Shown here in pieces: positions 17,473 to 32,400 of a stretch of 64,000 nt of DNA. The stretch comes from Acidobacteriota bacterium (GTDB taxonomy: Bacteria; Acidobacteriota; Thermoanaerobaculia; Multivoradales; J023): contig JAJCXR010000054.1 in NCBI GenBank assembly GCA_029263315.1, positions 496,001-560,000 of the forward strand. The letters run 5' to 3'. Positions within the stretch are counted from its first letter, which is position 1. Each line of letters starts with the position of its first letter. The notes under the pieces were generated by a model. The model worked only from the letters and a program-made list of their open reading frames with translations, ran no database searches and was not told where the DNA came from. A program made the position numbers and the translations under genes.

Positions 17473-20400
17473 TCATCTCCTCGATGGCGTCGCTGGGACG
17501 GTCATCTTTGGTTCGGCTTCGGGGTCGGGATTCTCTGTCGAAGAGGCATCGGTGGTGGCACCCCGGCGCGATGCCAAGAGGGGGCGCAGGGCAGCCGCCA
17601 GCGAGGCGCTGTTTGGTGTGAAAACCATGCTCTCGTGACGTCCTGCAACGACGTGCTCCACCAGCTCGCCGCTCAGTGGGCGCCACGGGTCGGCCGGATT
17701 CTCCACCTCGTCGGCCCGCCGCTCGGCGGCCCGGAAGAAATCGACTCGCCCGCCATAGGGCCGTGGGCGGTACTGGCGATGCGCCGTTTCGTAGACTTCC
17801 TGCACCTCCAGATAGCGATCCAGATCGGCGGACGATACCTCCAGCTCGGCGGACCCCACCAACCAGGCTTCGAGAACGGCTCGCTGTTGCCCAGGGGCCA
17901 CCCCCGCCAAGCGCGCTTCTAGGGCGAGCACTTGATCGCCGAGGAATTGTTGGCAGGCTTGCAACAGTCGGTCGATATCGGAGCGCTCCGGAGTGGCCTT
18001 GCGGGACGCCGTCTGCACCGCATCGAGCAGCCCGAGGAAAGCCACCTGCTCCCCTTGCTGGCTCAGCTGGCGCGCCATCTCGTAGGCCACCAAGCCGCCG
18101 AAGGACCAACCGGCGAGATCATAAGGGCCCTGCGGTTGATGCCGCCGGATGGCCTCGATGTACTGTGTCGCCAGCTCTTCGACGCTCGATACCAGCTCAC
18201 CGCCGGAGAGGGCCGGCGATTGCAGGCCGACGAGCCCCTGGGCCGGACCGAGCTCCAGCGCCAGATCACGATAGCAGAGGGCGATGCCCGCCACCGGATG
18301 AACACAGAAGAGGGGACGCCCTGAGCCCTCTGACAGGGGCAGCAAGATACCGTCACGGGGAGTGGCCGCACCGCTGGCAAGCCTCTCCAAGCGTTGCGCC
18401 AAGTCGGCCACCCGCGGTTGGGCAAAAAGCTCTCCCAGGGGCAAGTCGACATCGAGCTCTCGGCGCACCCGGGACACCACCCGCGCCGCCATCAGGGAGT
18501 GGCCACCGAGGACGAAGAAATCGTCCGCCGATCCCACCTGCTCGCGACCCAAGACCTCGGCGAAAATCGTCGCCACCGCTTCTTCCCAGGGGCCCTGCGG
18601 CGCCACGTAGGGAATCGTCGGCAAAAACTCCGACGCATCCGGCAACTGTCGACGATCCACCTTGCCGGTGCTGCTCACCGGCAGCTCGTCCAAGGGGATG
18701 AAGGCGGAAGGCACCATGTACTCCGGCAGACTCGTCGCCAGATGGGCCGTCAGCTCCTCCTGGCTCGGCGTCTGGCCGTCGGCGGCCACCAGGTAGGCCA
18801 CCAACTGGCGATCGTCGCCGTCGCCAACATCGATGACCGCGGCACGACGGATGGCCGCGTGCTCGAGCAATTGGTTCTCGATCTCCCCCAGCTCGACACG
18901 GAAACCGCGGATCTTCACTTGATGATCGATGCGGCCGAGGAACTCGATGGCACCATCCGGGCGGTGGCGCGCCAGGTCACCGGTACGATAGAGCCGCTCC
19001 CCCGGCGTGGTGGCGAAGGGATTGGGCATGAACCGCTCCGCCGTGCGCGCCGCATCGCCGAGGTAACCACGGGCCAGACAGTCGCCGCCGATCAACAACT
19101 CGCCGGCCACCCCGATGGGCACCGGCTCGAGCCAGCTGTCCACCAGATCGATGCGGGCGTTGGCCATCGGTCGACCGATGGGCGGCGGGCCGTCGACACC
19201 TTCATCGTGGCGCGGGAAGAGCCAGGTGGTCACCGCCACGGTGGCTTCGGTGGGTCCGTAGCGGTTGAGTAGCTTGGTTTCCGGCAGCCGCTCGTAGAAA
19301 CGCCGCGGCAGGTCGGCGGACATGGCGTCGCCGCCGGAGCCGATGAACTCGAAGCTCGGACCGTCCGTCAGCGCCTCTTCGTCCAACAGCAACGACAGCA
19401 TCTGAGGCGGGAAACCCGCCCGATTGACCCCTTCCCGGGTCATCAACTGTAAGAGAGCGTTGGGGTCCTGCTGCGCCCCCGCCTCCACCAGGACGGTGCG
19501 ACCACCGACCCAGAGGGGCGAAAAGATGGTGGGTACCGACATGTCGAAGGCCACCGCCGTATTCTGCAAGTAGCGGGTCTCGGCATGCACGTCGTAGGCG
19601 CAGTCGTAGGCCAGGCGGTTGGCCACCGCCCTGTGCGGCACCACCACACCCTTGGGTTGGCCGGTGGAGCCGGAGGTATAGATGACATAGGCCGGATGAT
19701 CGCCGCCCAGACCGAGGTCGTCCAGCGGCCCGTCGACGGCATCGGCGGATATCTCTCCGGGGCGCACCGTCGGCACCGGCTCGACGTGCACCCCGTCGCT
19801 GAGCTGTGCCGTCGCCAGCCAGTCGACGGAGGCACCGTGATTGAGCAACACCGCAACTCCGGCATCCCGCACCATGTGCGCCAGACGCTCCCCGGGGGTG
19901 GCCGGATCTAGGGGTAGATAGGCGCCCCCGGCTTCGAGCACCGCCAAATAACCGACGATGAGCTCGAAGGAGCGCTCCATGTGCACCGCCACCACCTTCT
20001 CCGGCCCCACACCGAGTTGCCGCAGGCGTCTCGCCACGTGGCGTGCCCGCTGCGCCAGCTCGCCGTAGCTGAGATGCTCGCCGCCATAGGCCACCGCCAC
20101 CCGCCGGGGCTGCCGCTCGGCTTGCTCGAAGACCGGACGATGCATCAGGGGCGAGGCCACCTCGTAGGTCACCTGGCTTTGATTCCATTCCACCAAGAGC
20201 TGCTGCCGCTCGGCGGACGACAGCAGGGGCAACCGGTGCAGCGGTTGTGTTGGCTCGGCGACGAAGCCGTCGAGGGCACGCACTAGATGATCCAAGGCCC
20301 GCTCCACCGTCGTCACATCGAAGCGGCTGACATCGTAACCAATGGACAGCGACAGATCGTCGCGGGGCACCGCCACCAGGGCCAGGGGATAGTCGCTACC

Positions 20401-23400
20401 GCCGTAATAACCCATCTCCTGGACACCCATGGCGCCCATTTGATCGGAGCCGCCCACCGGGTAGTTCTCGAAGATCAGGATGCTTTCGAAGAGCGGTTTC
20501 GGCCGTTGCACGTCGCTCCAACCCTGCACTTCCATCAACGAGCTGTGCTCGAACTGCGACGCCTCACCCTGCTGGCTTTGCAACTCGGTCAGCCACTCTC
20601 CCAGCGGCTGCTCGGCACGCAGACGGACCCGCACCGGCAAGGTATTGATGAACATGCCCAGCATGTGCTCCATGCCCTCCAAGGGCACGCCACGTCCGGA
20701 GACGGTGGCGCCAAAAACCACATCGTCCTCGCCGACGGCACGCCCCAGCACCAGGGCCCAGACCCCCTGCAACAGAGTATTGAGCGTCACCTTGTGTTGA
20801 TGGGTGAGACTTTGCAGGGCCTTTAGGGTCGGGGACGGCAAAACCCGCTTGCTGATCCCACGACGCTGCAGGACGGCGGTGTCTTCGGCCGCTAGCAGGG
20901 CCTTGTCCCGGCGCGACGAAAGCAGCGGCGTGGGATTCTCGAAGCCGGCCAAGTAGCGGCGCCAGAACGTCTCCTGGGCGGCCGTCTCTTGCTCCTCCAA
21001 CCAGGCGATGTACTCACCGAAGGGACGCACCGGCGGCAACGCTTCCATGGCCTGGGTGGCGGCCATCTCTCCGGCCAGGGCGGCGTAGGAGGCGAAGACC
21101 TCGCGCAACAACAGGGGCGTGCTCCAACCGTCGAGCAGCAGATGATGATGGCTGAAGATGATCCACGTCTGCTCGCCGTCCAGTCGCAGCAGGTGGAGAC
21201 GCAGCAGGGGCGCCCGATCGAGCTCGAAACCCCGGCGACGGTCCGCCGCCAGGAAACGCTCCAGCTCCCCTTGACGCTCCGCCGCCGGCAGCTGGCGCCA
21301 GTCCACCGGGTTGACCTCCACCTCGGCCTGCCGTCGCACCACCTGCAAGGGGCGGTCGAGATCCCGCCACAGGAAAGCGCTGCGCAGAATGGTGTGTCGT
21401 TGCAGCAAATTTTGCCAGGCACGGCGGAAACGATCGACCTCGATGCTGCCGCGGAAGGTGACCCGCATCTGCTCGAAGTAGCGACCCGGAATCGCCAAAG
21501 TATGGACCAATAAACCCTCCTGCAAGGGCGACAGCGGGTAGACATCCTCCACCTCCCGGTCACCGGCGAAGAGCTCGTCCAGGGTCGCCTGCTCGAGCTT
21601 GGCGAGGGGGAAGTCCGACGGTGTGTAGCCGCCCGCGCCGTCGGCGGTGCAGTGGGCGATGATCCCCTCCAGCACCTCGACGTAGGCCGCCGCTAGCTTC
21701 TCAATGGTCTGCCGTTGGTGCACCTTGTCGCTGTAGATCCAGGTGATACGGGCACCGCCCGAGGCGACTCCCACCGTCACGTCGAGCAGGTTGTCCCGGC
21801 GGTTGGCGGCGCCGCGATCGCCGCCGGTGCTTTCCTCGGCGGGGGCGAAGAAGGAATCCCCTTGGCCCATGTCGAGGTCCACTTGACCGAGATAGTTGAA
21901 GCTCACCTGCGGATCCCGCACCTCTGCCAGCTGCTGCCGAGCCGTCTCCGAGCCACTGTCCGTCTCCGAGCGACCGTAACGCAAAGCGCCATAACCGATG
22001 CCACGCCGCGGCAGGGCCCGCAGCTGCTCCTTCACCGCCTTCAGGGACGCCCCCACATCGCCTTCGGGGGGCAGCTCCAGGAGCACCGGGAAGAGGCTGG
22101 TGAACCAACCCACGGTGCGGCTGGTATCGGCGTCGGCAAAAAGATTTTCGCGGCCGTGGCCTTCGAGAACCACCCCTTGACGGCGCTCGCCGTTCCAACC
22201 GGCCAGCACCTCCGCCAAGGCGGTGAGCAAGACGTCGTTGATCTGGGTGCGGTAGGCCGCCGGCACTTGGCGCAACAGGGCCTCGGTGGCCTCCTTGCCC
22301 AGGTGCACGGACACACTGCGCGCCGAGGCCACGTCATTGCGTTCCGCCGGGCCCTCCAGATCGACCGGCAGCGGCGCCGGTAGCCCCTCCGCCAACGTCG
22401 TCCAGTAGGGCAGCTCGGTCGCCAAGTCGTCACCCTTGGCCCAGGACTCGAGGCGTTCCGCCCAACCCTTGAAGGAGGTGGTCTTGAGACCGAGGTCGGC
22501 CGCCTTGCCGGCCGCCTCGGCCTTGTAGGCGCGCTCCACGTCCTCCAGCAGGATGCGCCAGGAGACGCCGTCGATCACCAGGTGGTGGGCGACGATCAAC
22601 AGGCGATCCGGGTGGGAGCCATCATCCCCCAGGCCACTGAAATACACCACTCGCAGCAGGGGGCCGCTGCTCAAGTCGAAGCTCCGCTGCGCCTCCTGGG
22701 CCGCCGTCTCTATGGCGGCACGGCGCGCCTCCTCGGCCAGGGCAGAGAGGTCCACCGTGGTGCAGGGCGCTTGCAATCCAGGCCCCTTGATTTCCTGCCG
22801 CCAACCGCCCTCCGGCAACGGCTGGAAGACCGCCCGCAGTTGGTCGTGGTGATCCATCAGGGCCGCCACCGCCCGCTCCAGGCTCGCCGCGTCGAGGGAC
22901 GGCACCGCCAGCATGAAGGCTTGGTTGTAGTGGGCTGGTTGGGCCAGATCGAGGCTAAAGAAATGCCGCTGGATGGGGGTCATCGGCGACATACCCGTCA
23001 CCGCCCCCTGCTCTGCCTCGATGGCCACCGTTTCGCCGGCCATCAAGGCCAGGGCGGCGATGGTGGGATGCTGGAAGACGTGCTGGGGTTGCAGCTCCAG
23101 ACCGTGGGTCTTGGCCCGGGAAATGACCTGGATGCTGAGGATCGAATCGCCGCCAAGCTCGAAGAAATTGTCGTGGATTCCCACCCTCTCGAGGCCCAGG
23201 ACCCCTTGCCAGACCTCCGCCAGGGCCCGCTCGATGTCGTTGCGGGGCGCCGCGTAACCACCGGCCAATTGCAAGCGCTCGGCGTCGGGATCGGGCAAGG
23301 CACGGCGATCGAGCTTGCCATTGGCGGTGAGCGGCCAGTCCTCCACCATGACGAAGGCGGCGGGCACCATGTAGACGGGCAAGCGATCTTCCAGGGCGAG

Positions 23401-26400
23401 GCGTAAGCCCTCTACGGTGGTGGCCTCGGGCTCCGAGCTTTGCAAATAGGCCACCAAGCGCAGATCGCCGGCCGCCCCGGGCAAGGCCAGGACCACGGCC
23501 CGTTGCATGGCGGGCAAGTCTTCGAGGGCGGCCTCGATCTCGCCGAGCTCGATGCGGAAGCCGCGGATTTTCACCTGGTGATCGATGCGCCCCAGGAAGT
23601 CGAGGTCACCGTCCACCAGATAACGGGCCAAATCGCCGCTACGGTAGAGTCGGGCCCCCGGCTCGGTGGCGAACGGATCGGGCACGAAGCGCTCCGCCGT
23701 CAGGGCGGGACGCCCCAGGTAGCCACGGGCCAAACCGGCACCGCCGACGTGGATCTCACCGGGCACGCCGATGGGCTGCGGCATGCCCCTGGCGTCGAGC
23801 ACTTGCAGAGAAAGGTCCGGAATCGCCCGACCCACCGGGCTGCTTCCCACGGAGCTACCAATGCCGAGGCCCAGGTCGTCGGCGGTCAACGGTCGGTAGG
23901 TGACATGCACCGTCGTCTCGGTGATGCCGTACATGTTCACCAGCCGGGGGCGTTGATCGCCATAGCGCTCGAACCAGGGCGCCAGGGCGCTGAGGTCGAG
24001 GGCCTCGCCCCCAAAGATGACCTGGCGCAGGGCCAAGGACTCTCCGCTCGGCGCCTGGCAAGCCACCTCTACCAGTTGGCGGAAGGCGGAGGGGGTTTGG
24101 TTGAGGACCGTCACCCCTTCGTCCCGCAACAGGCCATAAAAAGCCTCGGGGGAACGGCTCACCCAATAGGGCACCACCACCAGACGGCCACCGGTGGCCA
24201 GGGCACCCCAAATCTCCCAGACGGAGAAATCGAAGGCATGGGAGTGGAAGAAGGTCCAACGGTCCTCGGCCCCGAAGTCAAACCACTCTTGGGTCGCCGC
24301 CAGCAGACGGGCGACGTTGCGATGCGGGATCTGCACCCCCTTCGGACGCCCCGTCGAACCGGAGGTGTAGATGACGTAGGCCAAGTGGTCGCCATGCACC
24401 GCGACCGCCGGGTCGGTCGTCGGCGAGGCCGCGATCCGCAGCTGCTCCGCTTCATCGTCGAGGTAGAGGGTGGAGCCGTCCCACGAGGGCAACTTGGGCT
24501 CCAGCTGGCGGTTGCTGATCAACAGGCAAGCGGCGCTGTCCTCCAACATGAAGGCCAAACGCTCCTGCGGGTACGCCAAGTCCAGGGGCAGATAGGCCGC
24601 CCCCGACTTGAGCACCGCCAGCAGCGCCACCACCAGATCCATCGACCGTTCCAAGCAAAGGCCGACAAGTTGCTCGGGACCGGCACCCATGTGGCGCAGA
24701 CGATGGGCCAATTGATTGGCCCGGGCCTCGAGCTCGCCGTAGGTCAGATGGCCGCCTTCGCCGTCCACCAAGGCCCAGCGGGACGGGTCTTCCTCGGCGA
24801 CGCGACTCACCAAACGGTGAACGGTGGGCACCTCGGCGTTGTAGACGGTGGGGCGTCCATCCCAATCCACCAACAGCTGATGCCGTTCTGCGGCGCTGAG
24901 CAGTGACAGCTCCGCCAAGGGACGATCCGGCGCCTCGGCCACCGCCCGGAGCAGCGTCTCGAGATGGCCCATCCAACGTTCGGCGGTGCTGTCGTCGAAG
25001 AGCTCCGTCTTATAGGCCAACGACAAATCCAAGCCCCAGGGGCGGGCCAGGGCCGTCAGGGTGAGATCAAATTGGCTGGTGCCGCCGTCCGGGGGGATCT
25101 GCTCGAGCACTAACCCGGGCAGCTCGATGGGCTCGACGGCGGCATTCTGCAACGTCAGCATGACCTGGAAGAGGGAATTCTGCGCCAGATCCCGATCCGG
25201 CGCCAGCTCACCCACCAGCTTCTCGAAGGGCACGTCCTGATGGGCGTAGGCCCCCAGGGTCGCTTCCCGGGTGCGCTCTAGCAGATCGCCGAAAGAGAGG
25301 TTGCCGCTGAGATCGCCGCGCAGGACCAGGGTATTGACGAAGAAACCAATCAAGCCCTCCAGCTCGGTGCGCTGGCGGTTGGCGATGGGCGTGCCGACGT
25401 TGATGTCCAACTGGCCAGACAGGCGAGACATGAGCAGTTGAAAAACCGCCAGCAAGGCCATGAACAGGGTACCACCCTGCTTTTTGGCCAAAGCCTCCAG
25501 GGCCTCCATATGCGGACGGGGCAGGCGGTCGTTGACATTGGCTCCGGCGAAGCTCGAAATCGTCGGCCGGGCACGATCCGTCGGCACCTCCAGCACCGCC
25601 GACGCACCCTTCAGGGTCTGTCGCCAGTAGTCCATCTGCGCTTCCATCACCTCGCCCTGCAGCCACTGGCGCTGCCAGGCGGCGAAGTCGCTGTACTGGA
25701 TGGGCAGCGGCGGCAACTGGACGACGCCCTCGGTCGCCCCAACAGCGGCACGATAGTGCTGCGCCAGCTCGCCCAGCATCACCTGCATCGACCAACCGTC
25801 GGAGATGATGTGGTGCATCACCAAGAGCAAAACATGCTGTGCCTCGCCACCGACCGCCGGCGGCCGCAGCAGGGTGACCCGCAACAGCGGACCCACCGCT
25901 AAATCGAAGGCCTCGAGCCCTTCGTTGCGGGCCTGGCGCTGCACCTCGGCCTCGGCTTGCACCACCTCCAGGTGGGTCAAGTCGATGTGGCGCAGGGCCA
26001 CCGGTGCGGGGTCATCGACCACCACATGGGCTTGCCCGTCGACGGTCAGGAAACGGCTGCGCAGGGCTTGATGACGCAGGGCGATGGCGTCGAGGGCGGA
26101 TTGCAGCGCCTCGACATCCAGCTCGCCCTTCAACCGCACCCCCAGGATCAGGTTGTAGACGGCATTGGCGCCCAACAGTTGATCGATGAACCAGAGCCGT
26201 TCCTGGGCATGGGAGAGGACGAGCGGCGCACCGTCGTCCCGTGGCTGCGGCACCAGGGGAGGTGCGCCGTCCATCAGGCCACGGGCCCCTTCCATATGAA
26301 CCGCCAACCCGGCGACGGTGGGCGCTTCGAACAACAGGCGCAAGGGCAAGTCGATGCCCGCCTCCTGTCGCAGCCGGGCCATCACTTGGGTGGCCAGCAG

Positions 26401-29400
26401 GGAATGGCCGCCGAGGTCGAAGAAGTCGTCATCGCGGCCGATGGACTCCAAACCCAGAACCTGGCAAAACACCGCCGCCAGGCGCTGCTCGTCCTCACCC
26501 TGCGGTGGATCACCGCCGCCGCTGCGCCATTCCGGCGACGGCAGAGCTCGACGATCCAGCTTGCCGGCCGAGGTGCGCGGCAGGGCGTCGAGCCCGACAA
26601 AGGCCGAGGGCACCATGTAATCCGGTAGCTCCTGGCTCAGATAACGGCGCAGCTCAGCGGCCTCGGGCATGCCCGCCTCAGCCACCACATAGGCGGCCAG
26701 ACGGCGGGTCGAGCCGTCGGGCAGGTCCACCACCGCCACCTCGTCGATTTGCGGATGCTCCCGCAGCAGGGTCTCGATCTCCCCGAGCTCGACGCGAAAG
26801 CCGCGGATCTTGACCTGCTGATCGACCCTTCCCATGAATTCCAGGTTGCCGTCGCTGCGCCAGCGGGCCAGATCGCCGGTGCGGTAGAGACGACGCCCGC
26901 CGCTGCCGCCGTCGTCATGGACGGGGAAGGGGTTGGGTACAAAGCGCTCGGCCGTCAAGTCGGGACGGGCGAGATAGCCTCGGCCCAAGGATTGCCCGCC
27001 GATCAACAGCTCGCCGATGGCGCCCAAGGGCACCGGGCGCAGGTGGCGGTCCACCAAGTAGATGGCCGACTTGGCGATCGGTCGACCGATGGGCACCCGG
27101 CCTTCGAGGTCGGGCTGCAGCACCCCCGAGGTCACCGCCACGGTCGCTTCGGTGGGGCCATAGCGATTGGCCAGACGCACCCCGGGCAGGCGTTCGTAGA
27201 AGGTCTGCACCAAGCTGCGGGCCAGGGCCTCACCGCCCGACACCACCTGTTGCAGACTGGAGCCCGCCCCCTCCGGCAGGGAGCCGAGGAACGATTCCAA
27301 GACCACCGGCGGCAGTCCGGCGTTGGTGATGCCTTCCCTTTCCACGATTTGCAACAGGTAGGCCGGATCGCTGAGATCCTCGGAACGCAATAGCACGATG
27401 CGGCCCCCGGACAACAGGGGCGGGAAGATCTGGGCCATCGACATGTCGAAGCCGATGGACGAAAAGCCCAAGTAGCGGCTGTCGGCCGAGGCATCCGAGG
27501 TGGTGTCGAAGATCAAGCGATTGCGCATCGCCCGATGGCTGATCATCACTCCCTTGGGTTTGCCGGTGGAGCCGGAGGTGTAGATGACGTAGGCCAGGTT
27601 GGCGGGCGTCGGGCGCGGTCCTGAGAGCTGCCCACCGTCGACGGGCGATGTATCGCCGGGCGACGCATCGCCGGGCGACGTATCGCCGAGCAAGGTATCG
27701 ACCCGCACCTGCTGCACCCCTTGCGGCAGCTGCTCGGCCCACGGCTCGGCGGTGAGCACCAGGGAGGCGCCGCCGTCGTCGATCATGTAAGCGAGGCGCT
27801 CCTCGGGAATGGACGGGTCGAGGGGCAAATAAGCACCACCGGCCCGCAACACCGCCAGCAGGCTGACGATCTGCTGGAAACAACGGCCGAGGCAGACGCC
27901 TACGATGACGTCGGGGCCAACACCTCGGCGCTGGAGCTCCGCCGCCGCCAAGGCGCTCTGGGCCAACAGCTCGCCGTAGCTCAGGGTGTCCCCCTCGAAA
28001 ACCGCCGCCACCGCTTCGGGCCGTGCCTCGCCGGTTTCCACCACCAGCTCGTGCACCAGGCCGATGGTTTTATAGTCGGGACGCGGCGAATTCCACTCCA
28101 CCAAAAGCTGTTGTCGTTCCACAGCGCTCAGCAGGGAAACATCGTCCACCTTCTGGGCATCGTTCTCCAGGGCGGCCCGCACCAGGGTTTGCAAAGACTT
28201 GCTGAAACGTCGCACCGAGGTGCCGTCGAAGAGCTGGCGCGGATAGGCCCACAGGCAGACGATGCCGTCGTCCGTCTCGTGCAGGGCCACATTGAGGTGA
28301 AACTTGGCGCTGCCCACCTCCTCGCCCATGGGCTCCATGACCAAACCCTCACGGGTCGGTGTCTTGGCCGGGGCCCGTTGCATGCTGAACATGGCCTGAA
28401 AAAGGGGCGAATGATCGAGGCTGCGCTGCGGCGCCAACTCGTCCACCAACTTCTCGAAGGGCACGTCCTGATGGCCGTAAGCCTCCAAGGTCACCTCGCG
28501 GCTGCGCAGGAAGAGCTCGGCGAAGCTCGGGTCCCCGTCGAGGTCGCCCCGCAGCACCAGGGTGTTGACGAAGAAGCCGATCAGGCCCTCCGTTTCAATG
28601 CGGTTGCGATTGGCGATCGGCGAGCCCACCAGCACCGTCGACTGCCCCGACAACCGCCCCAAGAGGGCTTGGAAGGCCGCCAGGACGACCATGAACGGGG
28701 TCACCCCCCGCTTGCGCCCGTAGGCCTGGAGATGCTGTTGCAGCTGCTTCGGCCACTGCGCCACCTGGATGCCACCGTCCCCTTGGCTCAGGCTGCCGGC
28801 GGGACGATCCGTCGGCAGCTCGAGCACCGTCGGCGCATCGGCCAGTCGCTGCTTCCAAACATCCATCTGGCGCTGCAGCTCCCCGCTCTCCAACCACTGC
28901 CGCTGCCAGGCGGCGAAGTCGGGGTATTGCACCGGCAGCTCCGGCAAGGCGGCGGTCCGACCGCTGAGCAAAGCGTCGTAGAGGGCCTGCAGCTCCTGCA
29001 GCAGGACGCCGAGGGACCAACCGTCGGAAATGATGTGGTGCATGACGACGATGGTGGCGTGGTCCTCGGGCGCCAGCTTCACCAACTCGATGCGTAGCAG
29101 CGGCGCCCGGGCCAGATCGAAGGGCTGCGCCGTCAGCTCCGCCGCCCGGCGACGCAGCTGGCCCTCGGCCTGCCGGGCCGAGGGGCCTTGGCTGAGATCG
29201 GTCAGCGGCATGGGCAGCTCCACCTCTGACTCGACGATCTGCCGTGCTTGCCCGTCGATGCTCTCGAAGCGGGTGCGCAAGGTCTCGTGCCGTTGCACGA
29301 TGAGATGCAAGGCTTGGCGGAAGAGATCCACCCGCAAGGGGCCGCGCAGGCGCAACAGACCCGGCAGGTTGTAGGCCGTGCTGCCGGGCATCAGTTGGTC

Positions 29401-32400
29401 GAGAAACCACAGCCGGTCTTGCGAGAAGGACAGGGGAACACCGGCCGCCAGCATCTGCTGGCGTCGCTCGACATCGACACCGCCCTCACCGTCGCTGGTC
29501 AAAGGCACCAGGGGCGGCGCGCTGGCCTGCTGACCGTTGCTCTGGCGTGCCAGATCCACCTCGAGGGCCAAATCCGCCAGGATCGGACGATCGAAGATGC
29601 GCGGTAACGAGAGCTCGACCTCGAAGCTCTGGCGAATGCGGGACGCCACTTGCGTCACCACCAAGGAATGGCCGCCGAGCTCGAAGAAGTGGTCCTCCAC
29701 CCCCACTCGCTCGACCTCCAGTAGCTCGCTCCAGATGGTGGCCAGCACGCTTTCCGTCTCGCTGCGCGGCGCCACGTAGACCCGCCGTTCCAAATCATCC
29801 TGATCCGGCGCCGGCAGGGCTTTGCGGTCCAGCTTGCCGTTACCGGTCAAGGGCAGCTCGTCGAGACGAACCCAACTGGCCGGCACCATGTAATCGGGCA
29901 AGCGATCGGCCAGAGCAGAGCGCAACCCGGCCACCGAGTAGTCCGTCTCAGGGGCCACCACATAGGCCACCAAACGCAGATCACCGCTTGCCGACGGCCT
30001 GGCCAGAACCACCGCCTGACGTACGGCGCTCAAATCTTCGAGGGCAGCTTCGATTTCCCCCAGCTCGATGCGGAAACCGCGGATCTTGACTTGGAAGTCC
30101 AGCCGGCCCAAGTAGTCGATGACCCCGTCCGTGCGATACCGCACCAGATCGCCGGTACGGTACAACCGGCCTCCGGCCTCCGCGCCGTCGGCGGCAAAAG
30201 GGTTGGGCACAAAACGCTCCGCCGTCAAACCGGCTCGGCCGTGATAGCCGCGGGCCACCTGCACGCCACCGAGCAACAGCTCCCCGGCGGCCCCCATGGG
30301 CACCGGACGCAAATCCGCGTCGACTATGTACAGACGCGTATTGGCCACCGGCCTGCCGATGGGGGTATTGGCTTGGCCCGCTTCGGTCGGCCAGTAGGTA
30401 ACATCCACCGCCGCTTCCGTCGGGCCGTAGAGGTTATGCAGCCGCGGGCCGCCGTCCTCACCACCGGCGTCATCACCGAGACGCTCGTAGAAACGATCCA
30501 CCATGGCGGCGGGCAGGGCCTCACCACTGGCCATGACCCGGCGTAAGCCGCGACAGGGCTCCAAATCGGGATGCTGCAGGAAGACCTGCAACATCGGCGG
30601 CACAAAATGCAGGGTGGTCACCTGGTGCTCGGCGATCAGCGATACCAGGTAGCCGGGGTCGCGATGGCCGCCGGGTTTGGCCACCACCAGGGTGGCGCCG
30701 GTGATCAATGGCCAGAAGAATTCCCACACCGAAACATCGAAGCTGAAGGGGGTCTTCTGGAGCACCCGGTCTTCGGCGCTCAGCTGGTATTCCTGCTGCA
30801 TCCACAACAGACGGTTGAGGATGCCGCGATGGTTGTTCATCGCCCCCTTCGGCCGACCGGTGGAACCGGAGGTGTAGATGACGTAAGCCAGGTGGTCCGC
30901 CGTCGCGGGGGAGGCCGGACGAGCCTCCAGTGCTCCGGCGGAGGGCAAGCTCAGCCGATCGAGAAGGATCCGTGGCGGGCCGCTTTCGGTCTCCGGCGGC
31001 AGGGCCGCCACCACCGAGGACTCGGTCAGCAGGACGGCGGCGGCGGCGTCCTGCAGCATGAAGGCGACACGGTCCTGGGGATATTCAGGGTCGATCGGCA
31101 CATAGGCGCCGCCGGCCCGGTGGATGCTATAAAGGGCCACCACCAGATCGATGGAGCGCTGCATGGCCACCGCCACCCGGGCTTCCGGGCCGACCCCCAG
31201 CTGACGCAGGTGGGCAGCCAAGGCGGCGACCCGCTCGTCGAGTTGGCGGTAGGTCAGCTGCTGGTTCTCAAAAATCAGGGCGACGGCGTCGGGGGCACGT
31301 CGCACTTGCGCCGCAAACAGGGCCGGCAAGGTCTGCTCGCCGGCATCGTAGATCTCCGCCGTGGCATTCCAGTCGTAGAGCAGCTGTTGATGTTCGTGCG
31401 GCTCCAACTGCGGCAATTCGATGAGAGGCCGGTCCTTGGCCTCCACTAACGACCGCAAGGCGAACAACAAATGACGGTGCAGGCGCTCCACCGCCGCCGG
31501 CTCGAAACGGTCGAGATCGAAGCCGAACCCCAGGTCCGTGCCCTCGCGACCGGTTCGCAACATCAACGCCAGCGGATAGTTGGTGCGTTGGAACGACTCG
31601 TAGTCGCGTCGCGGAATGAAGGTCTCGGCGACCAAAATGCTCTCGAACAGCGGTTGATCGGTGGGCACGCCGCTGTGACGATGGACGCGGATCAATGGGC
31701 TGTGCTCGTGCTCCAGCAGCTCGAAGTAGCCCTTCTGCTGCTCTTTGACGAAGGCCTCGACGCTCTGCTGACCCTCGATGCGAACCCGCACCGGCAAGGT
31801 ATTGATGAAGCAGCCCAACATGTCCTTGGCACCCTTGAGCGCTGCCGGGCGACCGGACAGGGTGATGCCGAAAACGACGTCGCGATGGCCACTATAGCGG
31901 CTCAGGGTCAGGCCCCAGGCCGCCTGAACGAAAGAAAAGGGGGTCGTTCGCAACTCACGGGCCAGCTTGGACAAAGCTTGATCGAGGTCAGCGGGGAGGA
32001 GCTCCGTATGGCGCTCGAAACCACCGTCTGGGCCGTCGCTTCGCTCCTCCAAAGGACGATCCACGGCCAGCGGCGTGGGGGCGTCGAAATCTCCGAGAAC
32101 CCTCTGCCAATAAGCGTCCGAGGCCGCCGGATTCTTGGTTTGCAACCAACCCACGTAGTCTTTGAAGGGTCGCGGCACCGCTCCCTTCGGCTTGCCCATG
32201 AGACGACCGAGGAGCTCCTTCACGGCGTTGCCCGCCGACCAACCATCCAGCAAGATGTGGTGGTAGCTCCACACCACCCGCAGCTCATACCCCATGTGGA
32301 TGATGGTGAGCCGCATCAGCGGCGCCCGTTTCATATCGAAACCGCGCTGCCGGTCGGCCAAACAAAGGGCCGGCAAGCGCTTCGCTTGCTCCTCCTTCGT

